The position numbers were made by a program, and so were the translations under genes. Positions 7,794-14,724 of a stretch of 22,151 nt of DNA are shown in pieces. Numbering within the stretch: position 1 is the first letter of the stretch; each line of letters starts with the position of its first letter. This DNA comes from Syntrophobacterales bacterium (GTDB lineage: Bacteria; Desulfobacterota; Syntrophorhabdia; Syntrophorhabdales; WCHB1-27): positions 1 through 22,151 of the forward strand of contig JADGQN010000021.1 of assembly GCA_017881765.1 (NCBI GenBank). Reading direction: 5' to 3'. Below the pieces are notes generated by a model, which was given only the letters and a program-made list of their open reading frames with translations, searched no databases and was not told the DNA's origin.

Positions 7794-8102
7794 CCCGCCG
7801 CGTAGCATTCTGCGTTCTCCCGCTTCACTCCCCTTGATTTGCACAATAGTCCTTCCGCACTCCGTGTTACACGTTACACGTTACAAGTTAGAGGGCGCTT
7901 ATCGCCCCCGTTACAGGCTGTTCAGGCAAGATCTGTTACGATCAATGACGCAGAACAGCGTCTTCTCTACCGGTAACGGTTACTGTCGTTAACCTGTAAC
8001 AGTCATTTCATTGTCCTATAACCTATAACCTGTAACCTGAAACTTGCAACCTGTTTTTCTTGATGTTTCTTCAAAAGTTGCTAAGCTTACTGCTTGGGAA
8101 CG
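7794..8102. other. 309-bp intergenic region filled with nested inverted repeats
   Basis: No gene is visible. From 7864 the region is built of heptamer arrays and hairpins (separate entry). It includes GGGCG/CGCCC around a 5-nt loop (7893-7907), GACGC/GCGTC around a 6-nt loop (7947-7962), and CTGTTAC (7933-7939) pairing with GTAACAG (7996-8002). 7794-7860 shows nothing distinctive. Confidence 0.7.
7864..8050. repeat. Heptamer-based inverted array before the aminotransferase gene
   Basis: The left arm (7864-7891) has 7-nt words GTGTTAC, ACGTTAC, ACGTTAC, AAGTTAG. The right arm (8016-8050) has five 7-nt words CTATAAC, CTATAAC, CTGTAAC, CTGAAAC, TTGCAAC. GTTAC on the left is the reverse complement of GTAAC on the right. 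Between them lie further GTTAC/GTAAC copies and small perfect hairpins. The architecture is the same as at 136-218 and 14018-14199 but with a 7-nt period. Confidence 0.82.
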
Positions 8103-9272
8103 ATGCACAGGCGTAAACCTATAAAGCTCGCCGCAAAGGCAGACAGGATAGAGCCTTTCTACGTCATGGAACTGCTCGAACAGGCGCGCGAAATGGACAG
8201 AAGAGGGGAAGCCGTCATCCACATGGAGATAGGCGAGCCTGACTTTGAAACACCCGAAGCAGTGAAGCGGGCAGCTATCCAAGCAATACAGGAGAACCGG
8301 ACGTTCTACACAGAAAGCCTGGGGCTCCCGATACTCCGTGAGAAGATAGCCGAGCATTACCATAGAACCCACCACGTATCGGTCTCCCCGGAACGGATTA
8401 TCATTACGAATGGCACATCCGGTGCCTTTCTTCTCCTGTCTGTTGTATTGCTCAACAGACGAAGGAATCTCGTGCTTTCCGATCCCGGGTATCCCTGCTA
8501 TAAGAATTTTGGTATGCTCGCTGATGCCCGTATCATTCCCGTACCGGTATCGGAAGATTCGCGCTTCGAGATAAGGGTCGAAGACCTGCGCGCACTCGGC
8601 ATCACGCCGCATGTCTTGCTCGTCGCGAACCCATCCAACCCGACCGGTACCCTGTATCGTCCTGAATCTCTCAGCCGACTCTGGGAATTCGTTTCAGAGG
8701 GAAATGGGGTCATGGTTGTAGATGAGATCTACTCCGGACTTACCTATGAGGAGGATTTTCGTACGGCGCTCACCATCTCAGACGATATCATCGTGGTCGA
8801 CGGGTTTTCCAAGACCTATGCAATGACGGGCTGGCGGCTTGGTTGGGTAGTTGTTCCGCCTGCGCTTGTGCGACCCATCCAGAAGGTTGCTCAGAATGTT
8901 TTCATATCGGCGCCTACAATCTCCCAGTACGCAGCGATCCATGCCCCGGATGCCGTGGTCGAAGTTGAGCGGATGAGACGCACTTACAGGGAGCGGAGAG
9001 ACTTTCTGTTGCCGGAGTTGAAAAGGCTCGGCTTTACCGTGCCTGTTGAGCCGCAGGGCGCCTTCTACATTTACGCGGGCATCGGGAGGTGGAAGGTCGA
9101 CAGCATGGACTTTGTCCAAAAGGCCCTTCGTGAAGCGAAAGTGGCGATTACGCCGGGCTACGATTTTGGCCTCTTCAGGGCGGGTTCCCACGTAAGATTT
9201 TCCTACGCCAATCACCTGGAAGCGTTAAGAGAAGGGTGCCGCAGGCTCGCCGACTGGCTGCCGAGCCTTTAG
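8103..9272 (+). CDS. PLP-dependent class I/II aminotransferase (aspartate aminotransferase-like)
   Basis: A 389-aa fold-type I aminotransferase. The PLP lysine is K237 in GFSKTYAMTGWRLGW. NPSNPTG (176-182) and D207-x-x-Y210 are the cofactor-contacting motifs, and R365 in HVRFSY is the likely substrate-carboxylate arginine. The N-terminal EIGEPDFETP is typical of the AspC/alanine aminotransferase branch. It transfers an amino group between an amino acid and a 2-oxo acid in the cytoplasm; the true substrate cannot be read from sequence. I prefer the ATG at 8103 with a weak GGGAA upstream; a TTG three codons earlier is possible. It is monocistronic between the heptamer array and a convergent radical SAM gene, and no pathway neighbours indicate its role. 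Confidence 0.93.
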   Translation: MHRRKPIKLAAKADRIEPFYVMELLEQAREMDRRGEAVIHMEIGEPDFETPEAVKRAAIQAIQENRTFYTESLGLPILREKIAEHYHRTHHVSVSPERIIITNGTSGAFLLLSVVLLNRRRNLVLSDPGYPCYKNFGMLADARIIPVPVSEDSRFEIRVEDLRALGITPHVLLVANPSNPTGTLYRPESLSRLWEFVSEGNGVMVVDEIYSGLTYEEDFRTALTISDDIIVVDGFSKTYAMTGWRLGWVVVPPALVRPIQKVAQNVFISAPTISQYAAIHAPDAVVEVERMRRTYRERRDFLLPELKRLGFTVPVEPQGAFYIYAGIGRWKVDSMDFVQKALREAKVAITPGYDFGLFRAGSHVRFSYANHLEALREGCRRLADWLPSL

Positions 9273-9383
9273 CCACTTCGCCTTCATCGATATAGTTTCG
9301 TTGTTTCCTCGTCCGGGTACCCGGTTGCGGGTGGGGCTCCTCGTCACGGCCTCACTCTATCTTCGAATGCGAAGCGGCGTTAA

Positions 9384-10136
9384 TTAGCAGACCTCGACGG
9401 GGACCGTGTCAAGCAGTCGCTGAAGCGCATCACGGATGCTGCCCACGTAGCCGGGGTCCAGCCAGCGGCTGAGACCATGAGTCCGGTATACCGCTCGGGT
9501 CTTGGACGGATAGTTCATAGAGTCGATCATGACTCGGCGGACATAAGGCCGTATCCTGTCTGCGAGCACGTCGGGATGCATCGGCAGTACCGGTCCGATA
9601 AAGACAAAGGTCCTGATGCCCTTTTCGTGGAGTGTTTGCAGTGCCCTTATGCGCTGCTCTATTGACGGGGCCAGCGGCTCAAAAATCCGTCTGACCCTGT
9701 CATCCTCCGTGGTTATAGTGAATCCCACTTCGATCCGCCCGCACTTTACAATCACGTCCGTGTCCCTCAGGACGAGAGGTGACTTTGTAAGAATCTCGAC
9801 CGGGAAGTCGCAGTCGGAGAGGGCGATGAGACAGCCACGCGTAAGCTTGTACTTCGCTTCGACAGGTTGGTAGGGATCCGTGACGCTGCTCAAAATGACG
9901 CTCCCTCGTTCAGCCCTTGAGAGTTGCTTTGCCAAAAGCAGGGGCGCGTTTACTTTTGCATCGACGAACTCACCCCAGGGCTCGGTATGGCCGGTATATC
10001 TCTTCATGAAGGTCGCGTAGCAGTATAGGCAGGAGTGGCCGCAGCCCGTATAAGGGTTGACGGTATAACTGATGCCTTCGATTCCTGAGCGGGAGAGTAT
10101 ACTCTTGGCGCGTACTTCCTTGACGACCAAAGCCAT
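9384..10136 (-). CDS. SPL-like radical SAM protein (COG1533 type)
   Basis: A 250-aa protein with the radical SAM cluster motif C32-x3-C36-x2-C39 (GCGHSCLYCY) preceded by NPYTGC, and VTDPYQPVE and LTKSPLVLRD segments typical of the spore-photoproduct-lyase-like family. These proteins bind a 4Fe-4S cluster and SAM. Database names such as DNA repair photolyase are usually not proven and the reaction here is unknown. The full length matches the stand-alone family. No ribosome binding site is visible before the ATG. A TATAAT lies 5 nt upstream (10147-10142), which would give a nearly leaderless mRNA, but no -35 hexamer supports it. The gene is divergent from the CapA-like gene and convergent with the aminotransferase. 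A perfect 12-bp palindrome, CCGGGTACCCGG, lies at 9313-9324 in the gap downstream. Confidence 0.92.
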   Translation of the reverse strand: MALVVKEVRAKSILSRSGIEGISYTVNPYTGCGHSCLYCYATFMKRYTGHTEPWGEFVDAKVNAPLLLAKQLSRAERGSVILSSVTDPYQPVEAKYKLTRGCLIALSDCDFPVEILTKSPLVLRDTDVIVKCGRIEVGFTITTEDDRVRRIFEPLAPSIEQRIRALQTLHEKGIRTFVFIGPVLPMHPDVLADRIRPYVRRVMIDSMNYPSKTRAVYRTHGLSRWLDPGYVGSIRDALQRLLDTVPVEVC

Positions 10137-10262
10137 GCGTTATTATATCATGATGTGGCCTACCGTGCGCCCGGGCATGCTGAGGATTCGTGCTGATTTG
10201 AGGCCAGATCGCTGGAAAGAGACGCATCGCTGTGCTAGATTTAGGTCAATGGGATATCAGGC

Positions 10263-11381
10263 GTGACGCGCATACGACATTGCATTTCCTTGCTTCTTCT
10301 TATCGCGGCCATTGCTCTGCTGACGGTGACAGCCGACCCGGGTATCCAACAGAAGAGATACCTCTCCGTGGCAGCGGTCGGGGACATCATGATGGGGACG
10401 ACCTTTCCCGCGGGAAAGCTTCCTCCGTATGATGGCAGGCATCTGTTCCGGAATGTCAAGGAGAGGCTGAAAGGGGCGGACATCATTTTTGCAAATCTGG
10501 AAGGCCCGCTTCTCGACGAAGGCACCTCAGTTAAATGTGTTGGACAGGAAACGTCCGGAACCTGTTACACCTTCAGGATGCCAACCAGATACGTGGGCCG
10601 TCTGGCGGAGGCGGGATTCAACGTCGTTAGCACTGCAAATAACCATATATTTGACTTCGGGGTGGAGGGAGAAAGAAGTACGCTGACAACCTTGCAAAGC
10701 GCCTTGATACAGCCGGCCGGCGGCAAACGCATTGCGCGGTTTCGCGTAGTCGGGAAGAGCGTGGCTGTAGCCGGCTTTTCCTTCTCACCTTCAGACACGT
10801 CGTCCCCCTCGGTTCTTGACATACCCGGCGCCAGGCGGGTGGTGAAAGAACTGAAAGAGGAGAACGATATCGTTATCGTTTCCTTTCATGCCGGTCCTGA
10901 GGGGATTGATGCGCTCCACGTCGCTGAGGGATCGGAATTCTTCGCCGGAGAGCGGCGGGGGGAGACGCGGCGGTTCGCCCATGAAATGGTGGACGCCGGG
11001 GCAGATTTCCTGATCGGACACGGGCCGCATGTCCTGAGAGGCTTTGAAGTTTACAAGAGCAAGTTAATCGCGTACAGCCTCGGAAACTTCATGACGTATG
11101 CAGGCATCAATACTCAGGGCCTCCGAGGAACGAGCCTCATTCTCCACGCTACCCTGGACCTGGAAACAGGTAACTTTGTGTGGGGTAGGGTAGTCTCCCT
11201 TAAGCTCCGAAACAGGGGCATCCCGTTTGAGGATGGGGAGCACAGGGCCCTTAGACTCGTCAAGGGCCTGTCCCTGGATGACTTTGGCCCGAAGAATTTG
11301 CAGTTTGATGATTCAGGCGCCTTCTATCTCCCTTCTCTCTTCCAGAATACGCGTGCATATTTTTCGCCTTCTGGGTACTGA
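10263..11381 (+). CDS. CapA-family protein (poly-gamma-glutamate capsule synthesis-like, metallophosphatase fold)
   Basis: A 372-aa protein with an N-terminal hydrophobic segment (about residues 8-22) acting as signal peptide or anchor. It then has the CapA/PGA_cap motifs: AVGDIMMG (38-45), NLEGPL (78-83), NNHIFDFG (126-133), VSFHAG, GHGPHVLRG and YSLGNF. The Asp, Asn and His residues of these motifs form the predicted two-metal centre. CapA proteins take part in poly-gamma-glutamate export, but many lone relatives have unknown substrates; no capB or capC is beside it. The start is a GTG with CAGG just before it; the nearby ATG at 10247 is out of frame and stops at once. The last 58 bp overlap the 3' end of the convergent gene at 11324. 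Confidence 0.93.
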   Translation: MTRIRHCISLLLLIAAIALLTVTADPGIQQKRYLSVAAVGDIMMGTTFPAGKLPPYDGRHLFRNVKERLKGADIIFANLEGPLLDEGTSVKCVGQETSGTCYTFRMPTRYVGRLAEAGFNVVSTANNHIFDFGVEGERSTLTTLQSALIQPAGGKRIARFRVVGKSVAVAGFSFSPSDTSSPSVLDIPGARRVVKELKEENDIVIVSFHAGPEGIDALHVAEGSEFFAGERRGETRRFAHEMVDAGADFLIGHGPHVLRGFEVYKSKLIAYSLGNFMTYAGINTQGLRGTSLILHATLDLETGNFVWGRVVSLKLRNRGIPFEDGEHRALRLVKGLSLDDFGPKNLQFDDSGAFYLPSLFQNTRAYFSPSGY

Positions 11382-11803
11382 ACGGTCAGCTCCCCTTTAT
11401 AGGCCTTGTGAATCGCATCCCCTATCCGCCGGGCAATATGCTCGTAGGTCGTCTGTATCTCTATTTTTGCACCCCGATCAGTCAATGAAATTATTCTTTC
11501 AAGGGGGCGCATTGCTTGCTCAGCCCTTTCGGCGTTGGTGATGGTGTTTAAAATGTCCGACTTGTGCTGCGACAGAAAACCACCCTCTAAAGTAACGATA
11601 CCGCCTTCAAATTTGTCTGCTATACGGCGGCATGCCGGGCAGACCATTTTTGCCGCACTTGGCGGTATTGGCTTGACCCACTCGAAAGCCCCGTTCTTGA
11701 AGACAACGCTGCATTTTTCACATACGGAAGGATCCCGGTATTTCTGTTTAACAAAATAAGGGTCATGTACATCTTCCTGTAGCAGTCGGTCCTGTCTTGC
11801 CAA
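11324..11803 (-). CDS. BCAM0308-like small zinc protein
   Basis: A 159-aa protein with two cysteine pairs, C28/C31 (VCEKC) and C55/C58 (VCPAC), likely binding one zinc, followed by an alpha/beta domain (residues about 65-155). The opening MARQDRLLQEDVHDPY and the following KYRDPSVC resemble the BCAM0308 family, whose function is unknown; the cysteine arrangement recalls NMD3-type ribosome factors. I chose the TTG start at 11803 because GGAGGG lies 6 nt before it and the family N-terminus begins there; the frame stays open to a TTG at 11857. The 3' end runs 58 bp into the CapA-like gene. An inverted repeat (11821-11838) sits just upstream of the ribosome site. Confidence 0.83.
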   Translation of the reverse strand: MARQDRLLQEDVHDPYFVKQKYRDPSVCEKCSVVFKNGAFEWVKPIPPSAAKMVCPACRRIADKFEGGIVTLEGGFLSQHKSDILNTITNAERAEQAMRPLERIISLTDRGAKIEIQTTYEHIARRIGDAIHKAYKGELTVQYPEGEKYARVFWKREGR

Positions 11804-11820
11804 ATGGTGCCCTCCAAATC

Positions 11821-11838
11821 TAGGAATTTTATTTCCTA
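11821..11838. promoter_or_regulatory. Inverted repeat upstream of the BCAM0308-like gene
   Basis: TAGGAA-N6-TTCCTA forms a perfect 6-bp-arm dyad 18 nt upstream of the TTG start. A TTGACG that could be a -35 element lies just outside it on the minus strand (11855-11850), but no convincing -10 is spaced from it. It may be an operator or a small leader hairpin. Confidence 0.3.
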
Positions 11839-11946
11839 AGTAAATATAAGGCGTCAATACCAGGATATCATGGCTCGATCAAAAAAAGTTACTCGCGGGA
11901 TTTAATCGAAAGCCGGTATGGGCGATAACGTATAAGAGGAGAAATT

Positions 11947-12240
11947 GTGCCCAGGATTGCACTCAAAAATGTAGAGGCCGGTATGCAGCTTTCGAGGGCC
12001 GTCCTTAATGATGCCGGTGCCAAGCTCGTCGGTCAGGGAGCCAGGATAACGCAAGAGATGCTCCGGAAGCTTGTCAACGCGCATGTACGGTACGTATTCG
12101 TGGTCAGCCAGTCAGATGATGGACAGCTTGAGGAGGCCCTCTCAGGCCTGGAAGCAAGGTTTGCCAGGACCAAGGACAGGCTACACATGGACAGGCTGAA
12201 ACGGTTGCTGCGGGAGCACTTCCAGGAGCTTTATTCATGA
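11947..12240 (+). CDS. Small protein resembling HD-GYP/HDOD N-terminal leader domain
   Basis: A 97-aa soluble protein without signal peptide or membrane segment. The pattern AGMQLSRAVLNDAGAKLVGQ, then ARIT...LRKLVNAHVRYVFV, resembles the small beta domain often fused to the N-terminus of HD-GYP proteins (GM.L...V....G..L...G..LT). The C-terminal third is a charged helix. It starts at GTG with AGAGGAG 6 nt upstream, and its stop overlaps the ATG of the HDOD gene (ATGA at 12237-12240). This implies translational coupling and probably a physical partnership in which a normally fused domain is made as a separate subunit. Function inferred only. Confidence 0.85.
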   Translation: MPRIALKNVEAGMQLSRAVLNDAGAKLVGQGARITQEMLRKLVNAHVRYVFVVSQSDDGQLEEALSGLEARFARTKDRLHMDRLKRLLREHFQELYS

Positions 12241-13082
12241 CGACTGTACGCTCTGTGAGGAAGCAGATTGAGCACATGGGTGCGCTTCCGACCCTCCCGA
12301 CGGTCGTTCGGAAGTTGCTCGAAATGTGTGAAAATCCAAAGGTTTCGTTGGCTGAGATAGCAACGATTATCGCCCAGGATCCGGTGCTCGCGGCCAAAAT
12401 TCTGAAAGTCGTGAATTCGCCGATTTATGGTTTTCCCGGTCGGATATCGTCTCTAACGCAGGCCCTGCTCCTGCTTGGGCTGAATGTAGCGAGAGGCCTG
12501 CTCCTCGGGGTATCCGTTTTGGAGATTATGCAGAAATCCATCGTCGGGTTGTGGGAGCACTCCGTCGGCTGCGCCATTGTTGCCAAGATTATTGCCAAAA
12601 GAAAAGGCCTTAAAGACCCGGAAGAGGTTTCCGTGGCGGGATTGCTTCACGACATAGGCAAGGTCTTTCTCAGTCTCAAATTTCCGGATCTTTACAGCCA
12701 CGTTATCGCGGAGGCCGGCGGGAGAGCCATCTTCATAGCCGAGGCGGAAAAGGAGTCTTTCGGCGTTACGCATGCCGAAGTGGAGGCATGGGTAGGCAGA
12801 AAGTGGAATTTCCCCCAAGGCCTGGTTGAGCAGATGGCTTACCATCACAAACCCGGTCTTTCGAAGCACTATAGTCTTCACACCGCAATAGTTCATTTCT
12901 CAGACATCCTCATCAGGGGACGAGGCTTTGGTTTTGGGGGTGATAAGCTCGTGCCCAGCGTCAACGACACCGCTTGGCGGCTGCTAGACCTGTCGGATGC
13001 GGACATAAGAGAGATACTGATTGAGATGGAGGATGTATTGGAGCAGGCGGAGGATCTGCTCCTGGCAGGTAAGGCGGCTTGA
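12237..13082 (+). CDS. HDOD-domain signalling protein with intact HD motif
   Basis: A 281-aa protein. Residues about 15-215 are an HDOD domain: LPTLPTVVRKLLE, IIAQDPVLAAKILKVVNSP and a bundle of helices. Most HDOD domains have lost metal-binding residues, but here H108, H138-D139 (GLLHDIGK), H179 and H203-H204 remain, so phosphohydrolase activity is conceivable. HDOD proteins act in cyclic nucleotide, stress and motility signalling as scaffolds. The ATG overlaps the previous stop, and the stop overlaps the next start (TTGA at 13079-13082), making this the middle gene of a tightly coupled trio with the 97-aa protein and the REC/GGDEF protein. Confidence 0.95.
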   Translation: MTTVRSVRKQIEHMGALPTLPTVVRKLLEMCENPKVSLAEIATIIAQDPVLAAKILKVVNSPIYGFPGRISSLTQALLLLGLNVARGLLLGVSVLEIMQKSIVGLWEHSVGCAIVAKIIAKRKGLKDPEEVSVAGLLHDIGKVFLSLKFPDLYSHVIAEAGGRAIFIAEAEKESFGVTHAEVEAWVGRKWNFPQGLVEQMAYHHKPGLSKHYSLHTAIVHFSDILIRGRGFGFGGDKLVPSVNDTAWRLLDLSDADIREILIEMEDVLEQAEDLLLAGKAA

Positions 13083-14008
13083 AATCAGTCGCACTCATCA
13101 CCGCGGACCTTGTCTTGAGGAGCAGGCTGGAGCGGTTACTTGCCGATTCCTTCCGCGTCGTTCTTTTCAGCAGCATCCAGTCATCGCTCGATTACATATA
13201 CAGCTCTATGCCCGACCTCATGATTGTTGAATCAATGGGCGTCAATGACTCATCGACGAAGGGCATACTCAATGACTTGAAAAATGACCCTATCTTTGGC
13301 CAGATTCCGATCATGGTCATTACTGAAGACGAGATGGTTTCGTCTAATTGCCATTGTTTGATTGCGGATGACTACGTGAGGAGGTCGAGTCTGGAAGCCG
13401 AGGCCCGGGCCCGGGTGGAATTATGCCTTCAGCGCTCCGCCCGCTTTGTGGAGATCAACCCGCTGACGAGACTTCCAGGCAACATAGCCATCCTCAAACA
13501 GATACAGAGCCGGCTGGATTCAGGAGAGGTCTTTGCGGTTGCGTGGGTGGACCTCGACGATTTCAAGCCTTTTAACGATAAATATGGGTTTGCGCGAGGC
13601 GATGAGGTGCTCAGGATGGTGGGCAGGGTTATTCTTAACACAGTCAAAGAAGAGCAGCCTGTGAACAGCTTTGTCGGTCACATCGGTGGAGACGATTTTG
13701 TTTTTATCGTTAAGTACGAGGCAGTAGGGGCTGTATCCGAAAAGATCATAAAAAATTTCGATGGGATCATATCAATCTTTTACGACGACGAAGACCGGAC
13801 AAGGGGGTATATAGAATCCTCTGACAGGTCAGGGAATAACCTTTTCTTCCCAATCATTTCGCTCTCCATCGGCATCGCTCACAACAACCTCATGCGCTTT
13901 TCTCTTTCTGTCGAGATAACAGAAATAGCCTCAGAGATGAAGCGTTATTCCAAACTCACTCCCGGAAGTTGCTACAAAGTCGACAAGCGCACGTCGCGCA
14001 GGTCCTAG
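13079..14008 (+). CDS. Degenerate receiver plus GGDEF-like (GGDDF) protein
   Basis: A 309-aa protein. Residues 1-115 have a receiver-like fold (VALITAD, PDLMIVESMGV, IPIMVITEDE), but the phospho-acceptor position is E51 instead of Asp, a change that can mimic constant phosphorylation. Residues about 125-300 are a GGDEF-type domain with NPLTRLPGN, WVDLDDFKPFNDKYGFARGDE and the signature HIGGDDF (G203-F207). The usual R-x-GGDEF arginine is replaced, and the fourth signature residue is Asp instead of the catalytic Glu. Diguanylate cyclase activity is therefore doubtful, and a nucleotide-binding or scaffold role is likely. Translation starts at a TTG overlapping the HDOD stop, with AGGTAAGG upstream. 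It is the last gene of the trio, ending 9 nt before the hexamer array. Confidence 0.92.
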   Translation: MKSVALITADLVLRSRLERLLADSFRVVLFSSIQSSLDYIYSSMPDLMIVESMGVNDSSTKGILNDLKNDPIFGQIPIMVITEDEMVSSNCHCLIADDYVRRSSLEAEARARVELCLQRSARFVEINPLTRLPGNIAILKQIQSRLDSGEVFAVAWVDLDDFKPFNDKYGFARGDEVLRMVGRVILNTVKEEQPVNSFVGHIGGDDFVFIVKYEAVGAVSEKIIKNFDGIISIFYDDEDRTRGYIESSDRSGNNLFFPIISLSIGIAHNNLMRFSLSVEITEIASEMKRYSKLTPGSCYKVDKRTSRRS

Positions 14009-14017
14009 CTAAAAAAC

Positions 14018-14199
14018 AGGTAAGGACAAGATCAAGGGTAGAGGTAAAGACTAAAGCAAAGGTAGAGGTAAAGACTAAAGCGCCGGACGCCTTGTGTTTG
14101 AGCCTTTCTCTCAACCTTCGTTCTTGTACTTTCCTCTGCCTGTCCTTGCCCTTACCTGTACCTACTCTCTTCACCCTGTCCTTACTTCACTCTGTTCTT
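14018..14199. repeat. Hexamer-based inverted array before def
   Basis: The left arm (14018-14083) reads as eleven purine-rich 6-nt words such as AGGTAA, GGACAA, AGACTA and AAGCAA. Within it a 21-nt block occurs twice, 24 bp (four words) apart (14037-14057 and 14061-14081). The right arm (14104-14199) reads as sixteen pyrimidine-rich words such as CTGTCC, TTGCCC and TTACCT. The outer left segment ACAGGTAAGGACAAG is the reverse complement of the right segment around 14139-14160 except for one extra hexamer. The array ends 3 nt before the def promoter. Confidence 0.82.
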
Positions 14200-14202
14200 A
14201 AT

Positions 14203-14231
14203 TTGACTATCCCGTAGGGCCAGATTACAAT
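14203..14231 (+). promoter_or_regulatory. Sigma-70 promoter of def-fmt, giving a leaderless mRNA
   Basis: TTGACT (14203-14208), a 17-nt spacer and TACAAT (14226-14231) form a near-consensus promoter. The -10 box ends only 7 nt before the def ATG at 14239, so transcription should begin at 14238-14239, leaving essentially no leader. There is no Shine-Dalgarno sequence, in agreement. Confidence 0.72.
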
Positions 14232-14238
14232 ATAAACG

Positions 14239-14724
14239 ATGGCAATTCACTCAGTCAGAAGATATCCCGACCCCGTGCTCAGAAAAGTGGCGGAGAAAGT
14301 AACCGACATCACCGCTGATGTGTGCAAACTGTCCGAAGACATGGCGGAAACGATGCGCGCTGCGCGAGGTATTGGGCTTGCGGCCAACCAGATTGGTGTC
14401 GCGCTCAGGATCATAAGCCTCGAGTTGGAAAGGGAGGCTGCACCCCTCGTCCTTTTGAATCCTGAGATTGTTGAAGTTGCGTCCGAGGAGACTGCTGAGG
14501 AAGGGTGCTTGAGCCTGCCCGACTTTTACGAAACAGTCAAGAGGGCGCGTCAGGTATTGGTGAAGGCCATCACCCTGGAGGGGAAGGAGTTCAGTCTAGA
14601 GTGCGAAGGTCTCCTGGCCAGGGCATTCCAGCACGAGATTGACCACCTGAACGGAATATTACTGGTTGACCATTTAAGCCCGGTTAAGAGACAACTCTTC
14701 CGAAAGGAATATATGAAGGAGTAG
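14239..14724 (+). CDS. def: Peptide deformylase
   Basis: A 161-aa protein carrying the three deformylase motifs in order: GIGLAANQIGV (44-54), EEGCLSLP (88-95) with metal ligand C90, and QHEIDHL (131-137) with ligands H132 and H136 and catalytic E133. It removes the formyl group from the initiator Met of new proteins in the cytoplasm, using Fe2+ or a similar metal. The length is normal for a bacterial type 1 enzyme. The ATG has no ribosome site and lies 7 nt after a -10 box, so initiation is probably leaderless. fmt follows immediately after the stop, the classical def-fmt pair. Confidence 0.97.
   Translation: MAIHSVRRYPDPVLRKVAEKVTDITADVCKLSEDMAETMRAARGIGLAANQIGVALRIISLELEREAAPLVLLNPEIVEVASEETAEEGCLSLPDFYETVKRARQVLVKAITLEGKEFSLECEGLLARAFQHEIDHLNGILLVDHLSPVKRQLFRKEYMKE

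Noticed and set aside
10136..10170. Leaderless promoter for the radical SAM gene
   Set aside because: A TATAAT lies 5 nt before the ATG, but the -35 region (GCGCAC) does not resemble a promoter hexamer, so I only mention it in the gene entry.
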